Positions 33,967-42,148 of a DNA stretch of 64,000 nucleotides are shown here, piece after piece. The stretch's first letter is position 1, and each line of letters begins with the position of its first letter. The notes under the pieces are model-generated. The model was given only the letters and a program-made list of their open reading frames with translations, had not been told where the DNA came from and searched no databases. The stretch spans positions 3,086,846 to 3,150,845 of the forward strand of contig JAVSMQ010000001.1 in the NCBI GenBank assembly GCA_032027125.1, written 5' to 3'. The DNA comes from JANJTB01 sp032027125. GTDB taxonomy: Bacteria > Bacteroidota > Ignavibacteria > Kapaibacteriales > UBA2268. A program made the translations under genes and the position numbers.

Positions 33967-35112
33967 ATGTCTTGGAATAAAATTATCGGACACGAAAGAA
34001 TTAAAAGGATATTGCAGAACTCAATTTTAGATAACAGGGTTGGTCATGCATATTGTTTTACGGGCATTGAAGGAATCGGCAAGGATGCACTTGCTATTCA
34101 ATTCGCAAAAGTTGTAAATTGCGAGAATCCGGTCAAAATTGAGGATTCAGTAGATTCGTGCAACGTTTGCCACAGCTGCCGGGCTTTTGATAATCTCAGT
34201 CATCCGAATGTTGAACTTCTTTTTTCACTTCCGGCAGGCAAGACTGCGGATACTAAAGGCGACTCAGCTTATGATAAGATGTCAGCCGACCAGATTGAGA
34301 TTATTAAAGAAGAGATTGAAAATAAAGCAAAAAATCCCTATCTTCCTATCCAAATCCCTAATGCAACTCAAATCAAAATTGCAAGTATAAGAGAAATAAA
34401 ACAAAAATTGTCATTAAGTTCCTTTAATGGAAAAAGGCGTTTTGTGATTGTTCTGAAAGCTGATGAAATGAATACAGAGGCTTCGAATGCTTTTCTGAAA
34501 ACACTTGAAGAACCGCATGAGAATATTACTATCATTTTGATAACATCCAAACCTGAAGCACTCCTTCAGACAATTATGTCCCGATGCCAGCAGATAGTTA
34601 TTCCGCCATTGGATGATAGTCATATTATCCGAAAGTTAATATTGGATGACGGTGTCAGTGAGATTGATGCCAAAATCGCCTCAAGATTTGCTCAGGGGTC
34701 ATATCTAAAAGCAAAAGATTACGTTTCTGAAGAAAACCGTACTCTGAGAAACGATGTTGTAGATATATTAAGAACCTCATTAAAAAAACAGAATTTCAGA
34801 GAATCTTTTGTAAAAAAAATTGAAGTTTTTGCAAAACCCAAAGATAAAAATCAAATAAGCAGAAGTCTTCAAATGCTGATGTTTTGGCTTAATGATGTGT
34901 TTGCACTCAAAAACGGCGCTCACGAAGACAACATTGTAAATTCTGATGATAAAGCTACATTAATTAAGTTTGCAGGTGCGTTCGGTGATAAAAATGTACC
35001 TCTTGCAATCAGTGAAATCGAAAACGGAATTACTCTTATTTTCAGAAATGTCAATATAAATCTCTCATTAACGACGATTTTTCTGAAATTAAGACAAATA
35101 TTTATTGATTAA
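33967..35112 (+). CDS. holB: DNA polymerase III clamp-loader subunit (delta prime / DnaX-like)
   Basis: 381 residues. The N-terminus SWNKIIGHERIKRILQNSIL and AYCFTGIEGIGKD form a Walker A region, followed by the zinc module VDSCNVCHSCRAF and a preceding NCEN, then RRFVIVLKADEMNTEASNAF and FLKTLEEPHENITIILIT (sensor/Walker B region), and a C-terminal helical collar. Delta prime is part of the replicative clamp loader. An insertion of about 40 residues (KTADTKGDSAYDKMSADQIE) lies between zinc module and Walker B. It is followed by a PSP1 gene, as holB is in Firmicutes. Confidence 0.9.
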   Translation: MSWNKIIGHERIKRILQNSILDNRVGHAYCFTGIEGIGKDALAIQFAKVVNCENPVKIEDSVDSCNVCHSCRAFDNLSHPNVELLFSLPAGKTADTKGDSAYDKMSADQIEIIKEEIENKAKNPYLPIQIPNATQIKIASIREIKQKLSLSSFNGKRRFVIVLKADEMNTEASNAFLKTLEEPHENITIILITSKPEALLQTIMSRCQQIVIPPLDDSHIIRKLILDDGVSEIDAKIASRFAQGSYLKAKDYVSEENRTLRNDVVDILRTSLKKQNFRESFVKKIEVFAKPKDKNQISRSLQMLMFWLNDVFALKNGAHEDNIVNSDDKATLIKFAGAFGDKNVPLAISEIENGITLIFRNVNINLSLTTIFLKLRQIFID

Positions 35113-35208
35113 TACAAAATATTCATTATTTTGCATATTGTTAGGATTACATTCTTAATAAATTTATGTTCTTTTAAATAATTAGTACAAGTTAAATGCT
35201 TGTGGAAT

Positions 35209-36321
35209 ATGCTTATGATTTCACATAATATAGAGAATTCGGAAAAAAGAGAAAATAATATTCCACCATCGAATATAGGTAAATTTGAGTACTTAAGCCC
35301 GAAAATTGATTTTAATACTGATGAATTGAATTATATAAATTCACTTCCAAAAACGGGTTACAGCAGTACAGACCACTTAATGCACAATGGTGAAAAGTTT
35401 TCTCAGAGAGTAGTTTCCGAGTACGTAGTAGTGCTTATGAAAGGTAATTTACGTATTCTTTTCGAAAATACGGAAAAATTACAGCTTAGAATAGATGATT
35501 TTGTTATAGTTGAAAGCGAATATGGTCTTGATATTGGCAGGGTTTGTGATTTTGGAGATAAATCAAATCTTAAGTTTGTCCAATGTCATAAATTAGATAT
35601 CAGTATTTATAAAATACTCAGAATACCTGATTTGGACGAATTAAAACTTTTCAACAAAAAAATGAAGGAAGAGTCAGAAGTTCTGACTAAATCCAGGGAG
35701 TTAGTTTCTAAATACGGATTTGAGATGAAAGTAACTGAAGCCTGCTGGCAATTTGATCGGCAGAGGCTTACGATATTTTTTACAGCTCCTCAAAGAATTG
35801 ATTTCCGTGAATTAGTTAAAGAACTTGCACGTTTATTTAAGGTACGGATTGAATTAAGACAAATCAGTTCCCGTGAAGAAACCAAAAGACTTGGAAATTT
35901 TGTCGGTCCATGCGGACGTGAACTTTGCTGTACGACTTTTATGTGCAGTTTTGACCATGTAACGTTAGACCATGCACGGGTTCAACAGTTATCGAATAAC
36001 GTATCGAAATTGAGCGGTAACTGCGGGAGGCTTAAATGCTGCATAAAATTTGAGTACGAAACTTATTCCGCAGCAATCGAAAAGTATCCGCCAATCGGTT
36101 CGGTGGTAGAATTTGAAGGAAATTCGCTGCGAATAATAAAAATCGATATTTTCAACGGCAAAATTACTACTTATGACAATAATTCAAGTAAATATACCCA
36201 GCATACCTCCCAGGAATTATCTGAAATGATTCAATCAGGCAAATTAATTATTGCAGATGAAGAAGATGAAAGTCAAAAATTCAATCATTTTGATGAAGAC
36301 CTGAAATCACTGCTTGAGTAA
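35209..36321 (+). CDS. PSP1 domain protein (RicT/YaaT-like)
   Basis: About 370 residues; ATG 35209 and ATG 35215 are both possible starts, preceded by a TTG at 35200. The PSP1 domain holds the cysteine-rich signature: FVGPCGRELCCTTFMCSFDH and KLSGNCGRLKCCIKFEYETY. In B. subtilis RicT, these cysteines help bind iron-sulfur clusters in the RicA-RicF-RicT complex that directs RNA processing. Bacteroidota homologs are often called 'gliding motility/signal peptidase-like PSP1'. An N-terminal 50-residue extension (NNIPPSNIGKFEYLSPKIDF) has no clear homology. It is 87 bases downstream of holB, a conserved neighbourhood. Confidence 0.88.
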   Translation: MLMISHNIENSEKRENNIPPSNIGKFEYLSPKIDFNTDELNYINSLPKTGYSSTDHLMHNGEKFSQRVVSEYVVVLMKGNLRILFENTEKLQLRIDDFVIVESEYGLDIGRVCDFGDKSNLKFVQCHKLDISIYKILRIPDLDELKLFNKKMKEESEVLTKSRELVSKYGFEMKVTEACWQFDRQRLTIFFTAPQRIDFRELVKELARLFKVRIELRQISSREETKRLGNFVGPCGRELCCTTFMCSFDHVTLDHARVQQLSNNVSKLSGNCGRLKCCIKFEYETYSAAIEKYPPIGSVVEFEGNSLRIIKIDIFNGKITTYDNNSSKYTQHTSQELSEMIQSGKLIIADEEDESQKFNHFDEDLKSLLE

Positions 36322-36460
36322 TTAAAGTATTTGTTGTTGATAATAGTTGTTCCTATGTAATTGGCGATTGAAAAATTCTGTTTTTTTTATTTGAAGAAAT
36401 GAATTTAACTATAAAACAAATAAAGATATTGGATAAAATTATTAAGGATGAATATAATAA

Positions 36461-36745
36461 ATGAAAACAGAACTATTTGATAAATTAGTAGAAAGCATTC
36501 ACGAAGGTGCTAAAATACTTTATGGTGCAAGTAAACCATCACGAAGTTTTGAAATTAAATCAAATGAAATTAAAGAAATCAGATTAAAACACAATCTTTT
36601 ACAAATTCAATTTGCCGAACAACTTGGAATAAGTGTAGGCACTCTTAAAAACTGGGAACAAGGTCGAAGAAAACTAACCGGTCCGGCAAATGTACTTCTG
36701 GCAATTGCAGACAGAAATCCTGAAGTTGTTTTCAAAAATATCTAA
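36461..36745 (+). CDS. XRE-family HTH protein (NadS/HigA-like), without visible toxin
   Basis: 94 residues. The first third (DKLVESIHEGAKILYGASKP) matches the helical start of NadS-type antitoxins, followed by an XRE helix-turn-helix (IKEIRLKHNLLQIQFAEQLG, ISVGTLKNWEQGRRKLTGPA). Such proteins are usually antitoxins encoded right after a HigB/RelE-type toxin gene. Here the 140 bases upstream contain no toxin ORF, so it is a solitary regulator or a leftover antitoxin. Confidence 0.8.
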   Translation: MKTELFDKLVESIHEGAKILYGASKPSRSFEIKSNEIKEIRLKHNLLQIQFAEQLGISVGTLKNWEQGRRKLTGPANVLLAIADRNPEVVFKNI

Positions 36746-36825
36746 AATTTTATTTTTGTTCATTATGAGATACAGACATAAAAATTACTTGAATCCTTTT
36801 GTATTCGTTAATAGTATTTGAATTT

Positions 36826-38436
36826 CTATGGTCTGATATTTACTTCAACTGAAGGTGGAAGATGCTTGTTGAATTCAATCAAATTTATTTTCAATCTAAC
36901 AGCTTCTTCAAGATTTACCGCATAAAATGTCACTCTATCCTTAAAGCATCCGATATTATTTGATATTTTCCAGTCACCTGCTTCAATCCATGACTGTGGA
37001 ATGTAATCCAGAAAAGCTTCTTTATATAGAATTGCAATTTTTGCATTTTTATTCTTGGCGAGTTTCTCAATTTCATCAGCATTGAATTTTTTTGCAATTC
37101 TTAGTTTTAAAGGCTCGATACTTCCGAGTGATACAAGGTCAAGCAGCTTAATATTTGTAAAATAAGTGCAGGCTCCGATATCCCCGAGAGTTACTGTATA
37201 ATTGTCGTAAAATTGACCAAGAAATCCTGCCATCTGATATTGCTGCTCATATATATTGCGAGACATCGTTGAAACGTCTGTGATTGAGTTGAAAGTACGG
37301 ATGCTGCAGGACATTATCATCAATGCAGTAAGAGCAAGTACAGCAATTCTTAGTTTTCGTTCACCGAATTTTATAATATCGGCAATATTTAGAGCAACCG
37401 CTATGAGACCAATAACAACAATATAGGCTTCATATCTGTAAACCCAGCCGGTTTTAGCAAAAGTCAGATGCATGATAATGAGCAATAAAGTGATTATCAG
37501 CCAGATATTTTTAGATTCAAAGTAACTCCTACGATATTGATGATTTACATAAAGCAGTCCGGCTGCACTTATAAAAATTGTCAATAAATGATGTTCCTTC
37601 ATAAGTTTTGGAATCCATTTCAGCGGGTACAAGAGTATGCCGATTAAATCCATAGTTTCGGGTTTGGTGCTTTTAAGTAATATCGAATTTGGAAGCGGCA
37701 TCCATCCGTTTGATAGCGAAATCAAACCGTAAACAGCAAGTGGAAGTACAGCAGCAATGAATATATATAAGGTTTTTTTGAATTCTTTTTTTGTCAGCAA
37801 AAATATTATTGCTATAAAAATAAGAAATATACCTTCAAATCTGGCTCCCGTTACCAATGGAGCTATCAAAATCAAATTTCGGAAATCAGAATTTCTGTTG
37901 TCAGACAAATATTTGACCAATGCGGAAATAAATAGCAAATTCACTAAAATCTGAATTGTATGCTCCATACCGCTGAGAGTGAGTATGACTATGGGTGCTG
38001 ATAATGCTATTATAGCAGTGATGATAAAAAGTAAGAATCCTGACCAGATAAATCCTCTTTTATTAGTATTGGTTTTGTTGCTCGTAATATAATAATCAGA
38101 CTTTAATAGATTGAAAATTACAATGATTATCAAATATGATGTAATGAAATTAATCATAAGTGGTAAAAGCTGATTATTACCAAAAATCAGCATAGTGAAT
38201 GAAAGGATTAATGTATAGAGCAATGATGATGAACTTGAAGAAAACTCATGACGGGTCACACCCCAGATTCCATGATTTGAGAAATTATTTGCAATTGAAA
38301 GATGAATAAAGGTATCATCAAGCGGATAAATATAATTACCGTCACAATTCTGAGATATTTCAATTGTCTGAAAAATTACGATTGCTATAAATACAATCCC
38401 TGCTAAAAATCTGTAAATGTTCAAGTTTGTTATCAT
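36826..38436 (-). CDS. Polytopic membrane protein, possible glycosyltransferase (GT-C fold)
   Basis: 536 residues with about 11-12 membrane helices and a soluble C-terminal domain of about 140 residues. After the first helix a short periplasmic loop has GNYIYPLDDTFIHLSIANNF, which places Asp residues as in the catalytic loop of GT-C glycosyltransferases, and the C-terminal domain contains TVTLGDIGACTYFTNIKLLD, frequent in uncharacterised dolichyl-phosphate-mannose-transferase-like proteins. The donor would be a lipid-linked sugar. The function is inferred from topology and motif only; no sugar-pathway gene is adjacent. Confidence 0.6.
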   Translation of the reverse strand: MITNLNIYRFLAGIVFIAIVIFQTIEISQNCDGNYIYPLDDTFIHLSIANNFSNHGIWGVTRHEFSSSSSSLLYTLILSFTMLIFGNNQLLPLMINFITSYLIIIVIFNLLKSDYYITSNKTNTNKRGFIWSGFLLFIITAIIALSAPIVILTLSGMEHTIQILVNLLFISALVKYLSDNRNSDFRNLILIAPLVTGARFEGIFLIFIAIIFLLTKKEFKKTLYIFIAAVLPLAVYGLISLSNGWMPLPNSILLKSTKPETMDLIGILLYPLKWIPKLMKEHHLLTIFISAAGLLYVNHQYRRSYFESKNIWLIITLLLIIMHLTFAKTGWVYRYEAYIVVIGLIAVALNIADIIKFGERKLRIAVLALTALMIMSCSIRTFNSITDVSTMSRNIYEQQYQMAGFLGQFYDNYTVTLGDIGACTYFTNIKLLDLVSLGSIEPLKLRIAKKFNADEIEKLAKNKNAKIAILYKEAFLDYIPQSWIEAGDWKISNNIGCFKDRVTFYAVNLEEAVRLKINLIEFNKHLPPSVEVNIRP

Positions 38437-38622
38437 TATTTCAATCGCCGCTTATCCGAAAAAAAATAATCCTGCTTTATAAATACTAAAGTTTATGAGG
38501 ATTAAGTTATCTTAAATTAAGTTGCAAAAGTAATAATAAATCTTGATTAATCAATTTATACCGGATGCAAAATCAACACATTTATACAAAATTCAGAAAT
38601 ATAAATCTTTCCCAAAAGAAAA

Positions 38623-38654
38623 TTTGTAATTAATAATATTTCTTGTTAATTTAG
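38623..38654 (+). promoter_or_regulatory. Candidate Bacteroidota promoter of the TPR gene
   Basis: TTTG (38623-38626) is separated by 20 bases from TAATTTAG (38647-38654), one mismatch from TAnnTTTG. The predicted start of transcription lies about 40 bases before ATG 38698. Confidence 0.55.
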
Positions 38655-38697
38655 TATAATTGAAAGAGAAATATTTCCAAAAATAAATTGCAGATTT

Positions 38698-40395
38698 ATG
38701 AAAAATAGAAACAAAGTTAGTTCTGTAATATTAATTATGACTTTTGCATTGAGCTGTCAAATATTTGCTCAGAATGTAAATGATTTTATAGTAGAAGGTA
38801 ACTCCGACCTTGAAAATGATAAGTTAAGAGAAGCTGTTGAGCATTTCGACAATGCTATTGAGCTTGACCGAAACTCATTTCTGGCTTATTACGGCAAAGG
38901 GGTTGCTTATGATAAACTTGCAAAGTTTGATACAGCTTTGTATTATATCAGAAAATCCATCAAGTATAAAAATGATTTTGGTAAAGCCCACTTTATGTCC
39001 GGATTAATCAGATACAAATTGAAACTGTTTTCAAAATGTATTCATGATTTTGATATGGCAGTTAAATATGACCGTCAGAATACTGATGCCATTAATCTGA
39101 GAGCTTATGCAAAGGATAAAGTTGGTCTGTACGAATCGGCAGCAATTGATTTCCGGATTTTATCTGAAAAAATACCCGAAAACAGAAAATTCCCTCTTCT
39201 ATTAGGAATATCTCTGATTAAAATGGATAGTCTTCATTCTGGAATTGTGCAGATGAATAATTTGATTTGTCAATATCCTGATTATGATACTGCTTATTTT
39301 TACCGCGGAATGGCTGAACATTTATATAAGAAATATGACAGTGCTTTGGTATCATATTCAAAGGTATTGGAATTAAACCCGAAATATTTTGAAGCAATGA
39401 ATTTCAGAGGCAGATGTCTGCAGGAAAGGGACTCAACGTCTGAAGAAAATGATGACCTGCGAAACTGGAAACTAATCAGACCGGATGGAATTCAATATTA
39501 TACTGATTTAGGCTATGACTGCTTTTATAATAGTGATTTCAGGAACTCAATACTACATTTCAGAAAAGTTTTGTCTCTCGATTCAAATAATGCAGATGCG
39601 TATTATAATATTGCAAACGCATATTTTGAAATGGACTATAATACATTAGCAATCTTTTATGCAAATAAGGCATTGGAAATTAATCCTGAAAAAACTGATG
39701 CAAATTTCATAAAATTAAAAGCACATTATTGGTTATATTATACACGGAAACACACAGTTTTTTATGATTTAATAAGTGAAAGATACGGTTTTTATTATCA
39801 AAGATATACACTAAGTTATCAAAATCATATAGACAGTTTAGAATATTTGTCAGAAATAATTCTAAAGGAGGACCCTTTTAATCATAAGTGCTATAGAATA
39901 ATGGGAGATTTATACAGACATGAAGATGAATTTAAAAAAAGTTTAAATAATTATAATAAAGCATTGGAAATAAGTCAGGAACCTATTGTTTACTATCTTA
40001 GGTCAATTCTTCATTATTGGGATGACAATCATGATGAGGCATTGGGTGATATAGACAAAGCAAGGGAGTTGGACCCTGATGATATTGATTATATACTTAC
40101 AAGAGCTAATTATTTAACCGATAGAGGTGATGCAAAGGAAGCAAACAGAATATTTGATGAACTTATTGAGACTCAAATGGATTTGAGCCGGATTTACTAC
40201 ACTCGGGGTCGTATTAAATATGAAATTTCTGAAAATTTCAGAGCAGCAATTCTTGATTATGATAAAGCTATTGAAATTGACCCTTATTATGCAATTGCTT
40301 ATCTATACAGGTCCACAGCAAAAAAAGATATTGATGACGAAGCAGGAAGCAAGGTTGACTATCAGTTATACGAGAAATATCGCGGCAGACAATAA
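38698..40395 (+). CDS. Exported TPR protein
   Basis: 565 residues with a signal peptide (SSVILIMTFALSCQIFAQ). The rest consists of about 12 TPR units: NDKLREAVEHFDNAIELDRN, FLAYYGKGVAYDKLAKFDTA, AHFMSGLIRYKLKLFSKCIH, YKKYDSALVSYSKVLELNPK, FRAAILDYDKAIEIDPYYAI near the end. It probably acts in the periplasm as a protein-binding scaffold. Two further TPR proteins in the window (16260-17423 and 53032-54306) are of the same general type. Confidence 0.85.
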   Translation: MKNRNKVSSVILIMTFALSCQIFAQNVNDFIVEGNSDLENDKLREAVEHFDNAIELDRNSFLAYYGKGVAYDKLAKFDTALYYIRKSIKYKNDFGKAHFMSGLIRYKLKLFSKCIHDFDMAVKYDRQNTDAINLRAYAKDKVGLYESAAIDFRILSEKIPENRKFPLLLGISLIKMDSLHSGIVQMNNLICQYPDYDTAYFYRGMAEHLYKKYDSALVSYSKVLELNPKYFEAMNFRGRCLQERDSTSEENDDLRNWKLIRPDGIQYYTDLGYDCFYNSDFRNSILHFRKVLSLDSNNADAYYNIANAYFEMDYNTLAIFYANKALEINPEKTDANFIKLKAHYWLYYTRKHTVFYDLISERYGFYYQRYTLSYQNHIDSLEYLSEIILKEDPFNHKCYRIMGDLYRHEDEFKKSLNNYNKALEISQEPIVYYLRSILHYWDDNHDEALGDIDKARELDPDDIDYILTRANYLTDRGDAKEANRIFDELIETQMDLSRIYYTRGRIKYEISENFRAAILDYDKAIEIDPYYAIAYLYRSTAKKDIDDEAGSKVDYQLYEKYRGRQ

Positions 40396-40406
40396 CTGAA
40401 ATTGTC

Positions 40407-40922
40407 TTAATCCATGAATAAGAAAGGTTTCCAGGCTTCTTCAAGCACTCCGATATGCTGCTTAAGAAATATTATATGATTTGGTTTTCTTGGCATAGTC
40501 AAAAGCGGCATATCAGCTTCTTCCGGTGTGCGGTTACCTTTGCGGTTGTTGCACCTTACGCATGCTGCAGTAAGATTTTCCCATGTATCCATTCCGCCGC
40601 GGGATTTTGGGATTATATGGTCAATGGTGATTTCGACAGATTTCTTGTTGCAATACTGGCATCGGTTTCCATCGCGTTTGATAATATTTTTTCGTGAAAG
40701 TTCAACACTTTTGAAAGGGATTTTTATATAAGTAAGCAATTTAATAATGCTTGGAAAAGGATAACTGTTACTTACCGAACGAATTCTTTTATTTTTCCGT
40801 TCCGCTACCAATTCGGCTTTCATCAAATAAATCAAAATAATTGCTTTTTTGGGAGAACATATACTTATCGGTTCGTAACTTTGATTGAGAACCAATACTT
40901 TGCCGCCGAGTGCGGGATTCAA
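40407..40922 (-). CDS. HNH endonuclease family protein
   Basis: 171 residues. The nuclease core is near the C-terminus: NRCQYCNKKSVEITIDHIIP, then KSRGGMDTWENLTAACVRCN and NRKGNRTPEEADM, giving a CxxC...DHIIP...N...CxxC zinc-stabilised HNH site. Members of this conserved group (KVLVLNQSYEPISICSPKKA at the start) occur in most Bacteroidota, with unknown biological substrate. The start is uncertain: no ATG precedes the conserved part, the TTG at 40922 is the likely start, and the frame stays open upstream for about 45 codons. Confidence 0.88.
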   Translation of the reverse strand: MNPALGGKVLVLNQSYEPISICSPKKAIILIYLMKAELVAERKNKRIRSVSNSYPFPSIIKLLTYIKIPFKSVELSRKNIIKRDGNRCQYCNKKSVEITIDHIIPKSRGGMDTWENLTAACVRCNNRKGNRTPEEADMPLLTMPRKPNHIIFLKQHIGVLEEAWKPFLFMD

Positions 40923-41372
40923 GTACCCGCTTATACTTGCTGAAACACCATTATTACTATAACCGTATTCGTATTCTTTATACCTAAGACCGAAAACAAC
41001 CTCCGTATTTAAATATATTGTTAAGTCGTAAAAATGACCGATTTTATTTTATAAAAATATATTTATGTGAAAATAGGAGGGAAATAAGCAATGAAAATAT
41101 ATTTTTGAATTAGTTCTATAATTAGGTTTGTATTATAAATGTTAATCACCTTCTCTTTTCTTTTGGATAAAGTAAAAATTTTATTTTACATTTGCCACAT
41201 TTTTAATTGCTTGGTCAGTTTTCAGTGGAAAAAAAAATGGTATTTTTATGGATTGAGCAGAATAAAAATATTAAGACTCTATAATCGTTCAAAATAAATG
41301 ATTTCAATTCGGTTGATATTTTAAGTATTGAAAAAAATAAATTATGATATTTTGGGAAAAAGGTTAAATATT
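40923..41372. other. 450-bp intergenic region
   Basis: A very A/T-rich stretch between the divergent HNH and TumA-like genes. The part next to the HNH gene is open in that gene's frame without a start codon. AGGAGGGAAATAAGCAATG at about 41076-41093 is a fine RBS plus ATG but is followed by only five codons before a stop (TGA). I see no other feature. Confidence 0.5.
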
Positions 41373-41687
41373 ATGCTTACACTTGAACTAGATATTCAAA
41401 CTGAAAAACGTTTCAGTAAATTACTGAACATACATGGAAGTAACTATGCAAATTTAATTAATTCATTGTTTGATTATCGTATTAATGAACTAAATAAAGG
41501 AATTCGTAATATTGAATTAGACTTTACAGCCTTTGAAAAAAAATATAAAATTAAATCCTCAGATTTTTATAATAATTATATAAATGGACTATTTGGCGAT
41601 GATAGTCATAACGACGATTTTATGATTTGGAGTGGCGAATATGAAAGTTATATTGAATTTCAACAAGAATTAAAACAATTATTATGA
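41373..41687 (+). CDS. TumA-like antitoxin candidate
   Basis: 104 residues from ATG 41373 (a TTG at 41328 would add 15 residues, without homology I recognise). Charged and helical: EKRFSKLLNIHGSNYANLIN, LFDYRINELNKGIRNIELDF and DFMIWSGEYESYIEFQQELK. It overlaps the downstream DUF6516 gene by four bases (ATGA at 41684-41687), the tight coupling expected for an antitoxin-toxin pair. Assignment as antitoxin rests on this context; the sequence itself carries no evident DNA-binding motif. Confidence 0.55.
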   Translation: MLTLELDIQTEKRFSKLLNIHGSNYANLINSLFDYRINELNKGIRNIELDFTAFEKKYKIKSSDFYNNYINGLFGDDSHNDDFMIWSGEYESYIEFQQELKQLL

Positions 41688-42058
41688 TAACGCAATATTT
41701 CCGGAATTTTAATAATAATGTTAATAGTTTGGATTTTGTACTTAACTCTGAAATTAAAATTAGAAAAATAAATGATTTTCTTGGAATAATTGAAGGAAAT
41801 TTAACATTCGAAAGTGGTGTTTTAGATATTTTAGAAGTTATTAAAGTTACAGAAAATAAAATAACTAAAAAAAAATATAAATACAATTTTCGAAGTATAA
41901 AAAATGAATTGATTTTTCGTTATGATAATGCACCACATCATCAGGATATGTCAACCTTTCCGCATCACAAACATATAAATTCCGAAATAATTGAAAGTAA
42001 TGAGCCGGATATACTTCAAGTTTTGGCAGAAATAAAAATATTTCTAACAGAAATTTGA
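41684..42058 (+). CDS. TumE-family (DUF6516) toxin candidate
   Basis: 124 residues. The segment FRYDNAPHHQDMSTFPHHKH, with its conserved Y-D-N-A-P-H-H and F-P-H-H-K-H motifs, is characteristic of the DUF6516/TumE family, a group of putative type II toxins; the preceding strands GIIEGNLTFESGVLDILEVI are also typical. The histidines suggest a metal or nuclease-like active site. It is coupled to the upstream small gene by an ATGA overlap and terminated by a shared convergent hairpin at 42099. Confidence 0.7.
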   Translation: MITQYFRNFNNNVNSLDFVLNSEIKIRKINDFLGIIEGNLTFESGVLDILEVIKVTENKITKKKYKYNFRSIKNELIFRYDNAPHHQDMSTFPHHKHINSEIIESNEPDILQVLAEIKIFLTEI

Positions 42059-42098
42059 TTTAATGATTTACAGATTATCCTATTATTCTAATTTTTCA

Positions 42099-42132
42099 CA
42101 AAACCGCCGGATATTAATTTCCGACGGTTTTG
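42099..42132. terminator. Bidirectional terminator between TumE-like and tricorn-like genes
   Basis: CAAAACCG (42099-42106) is complementary to CGGTTTTG (42125-42132), with an inner CGGA/TCCG pair, giving a stem of 12 pairs with one mismatch. T-rich flanks lie on both sides (ATTTTTC before, GCAAAATA after). It separates two convergent genes. Confidence 0.8.
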
Positions 42133-42148
42133 CAAAATATAAAAAATA

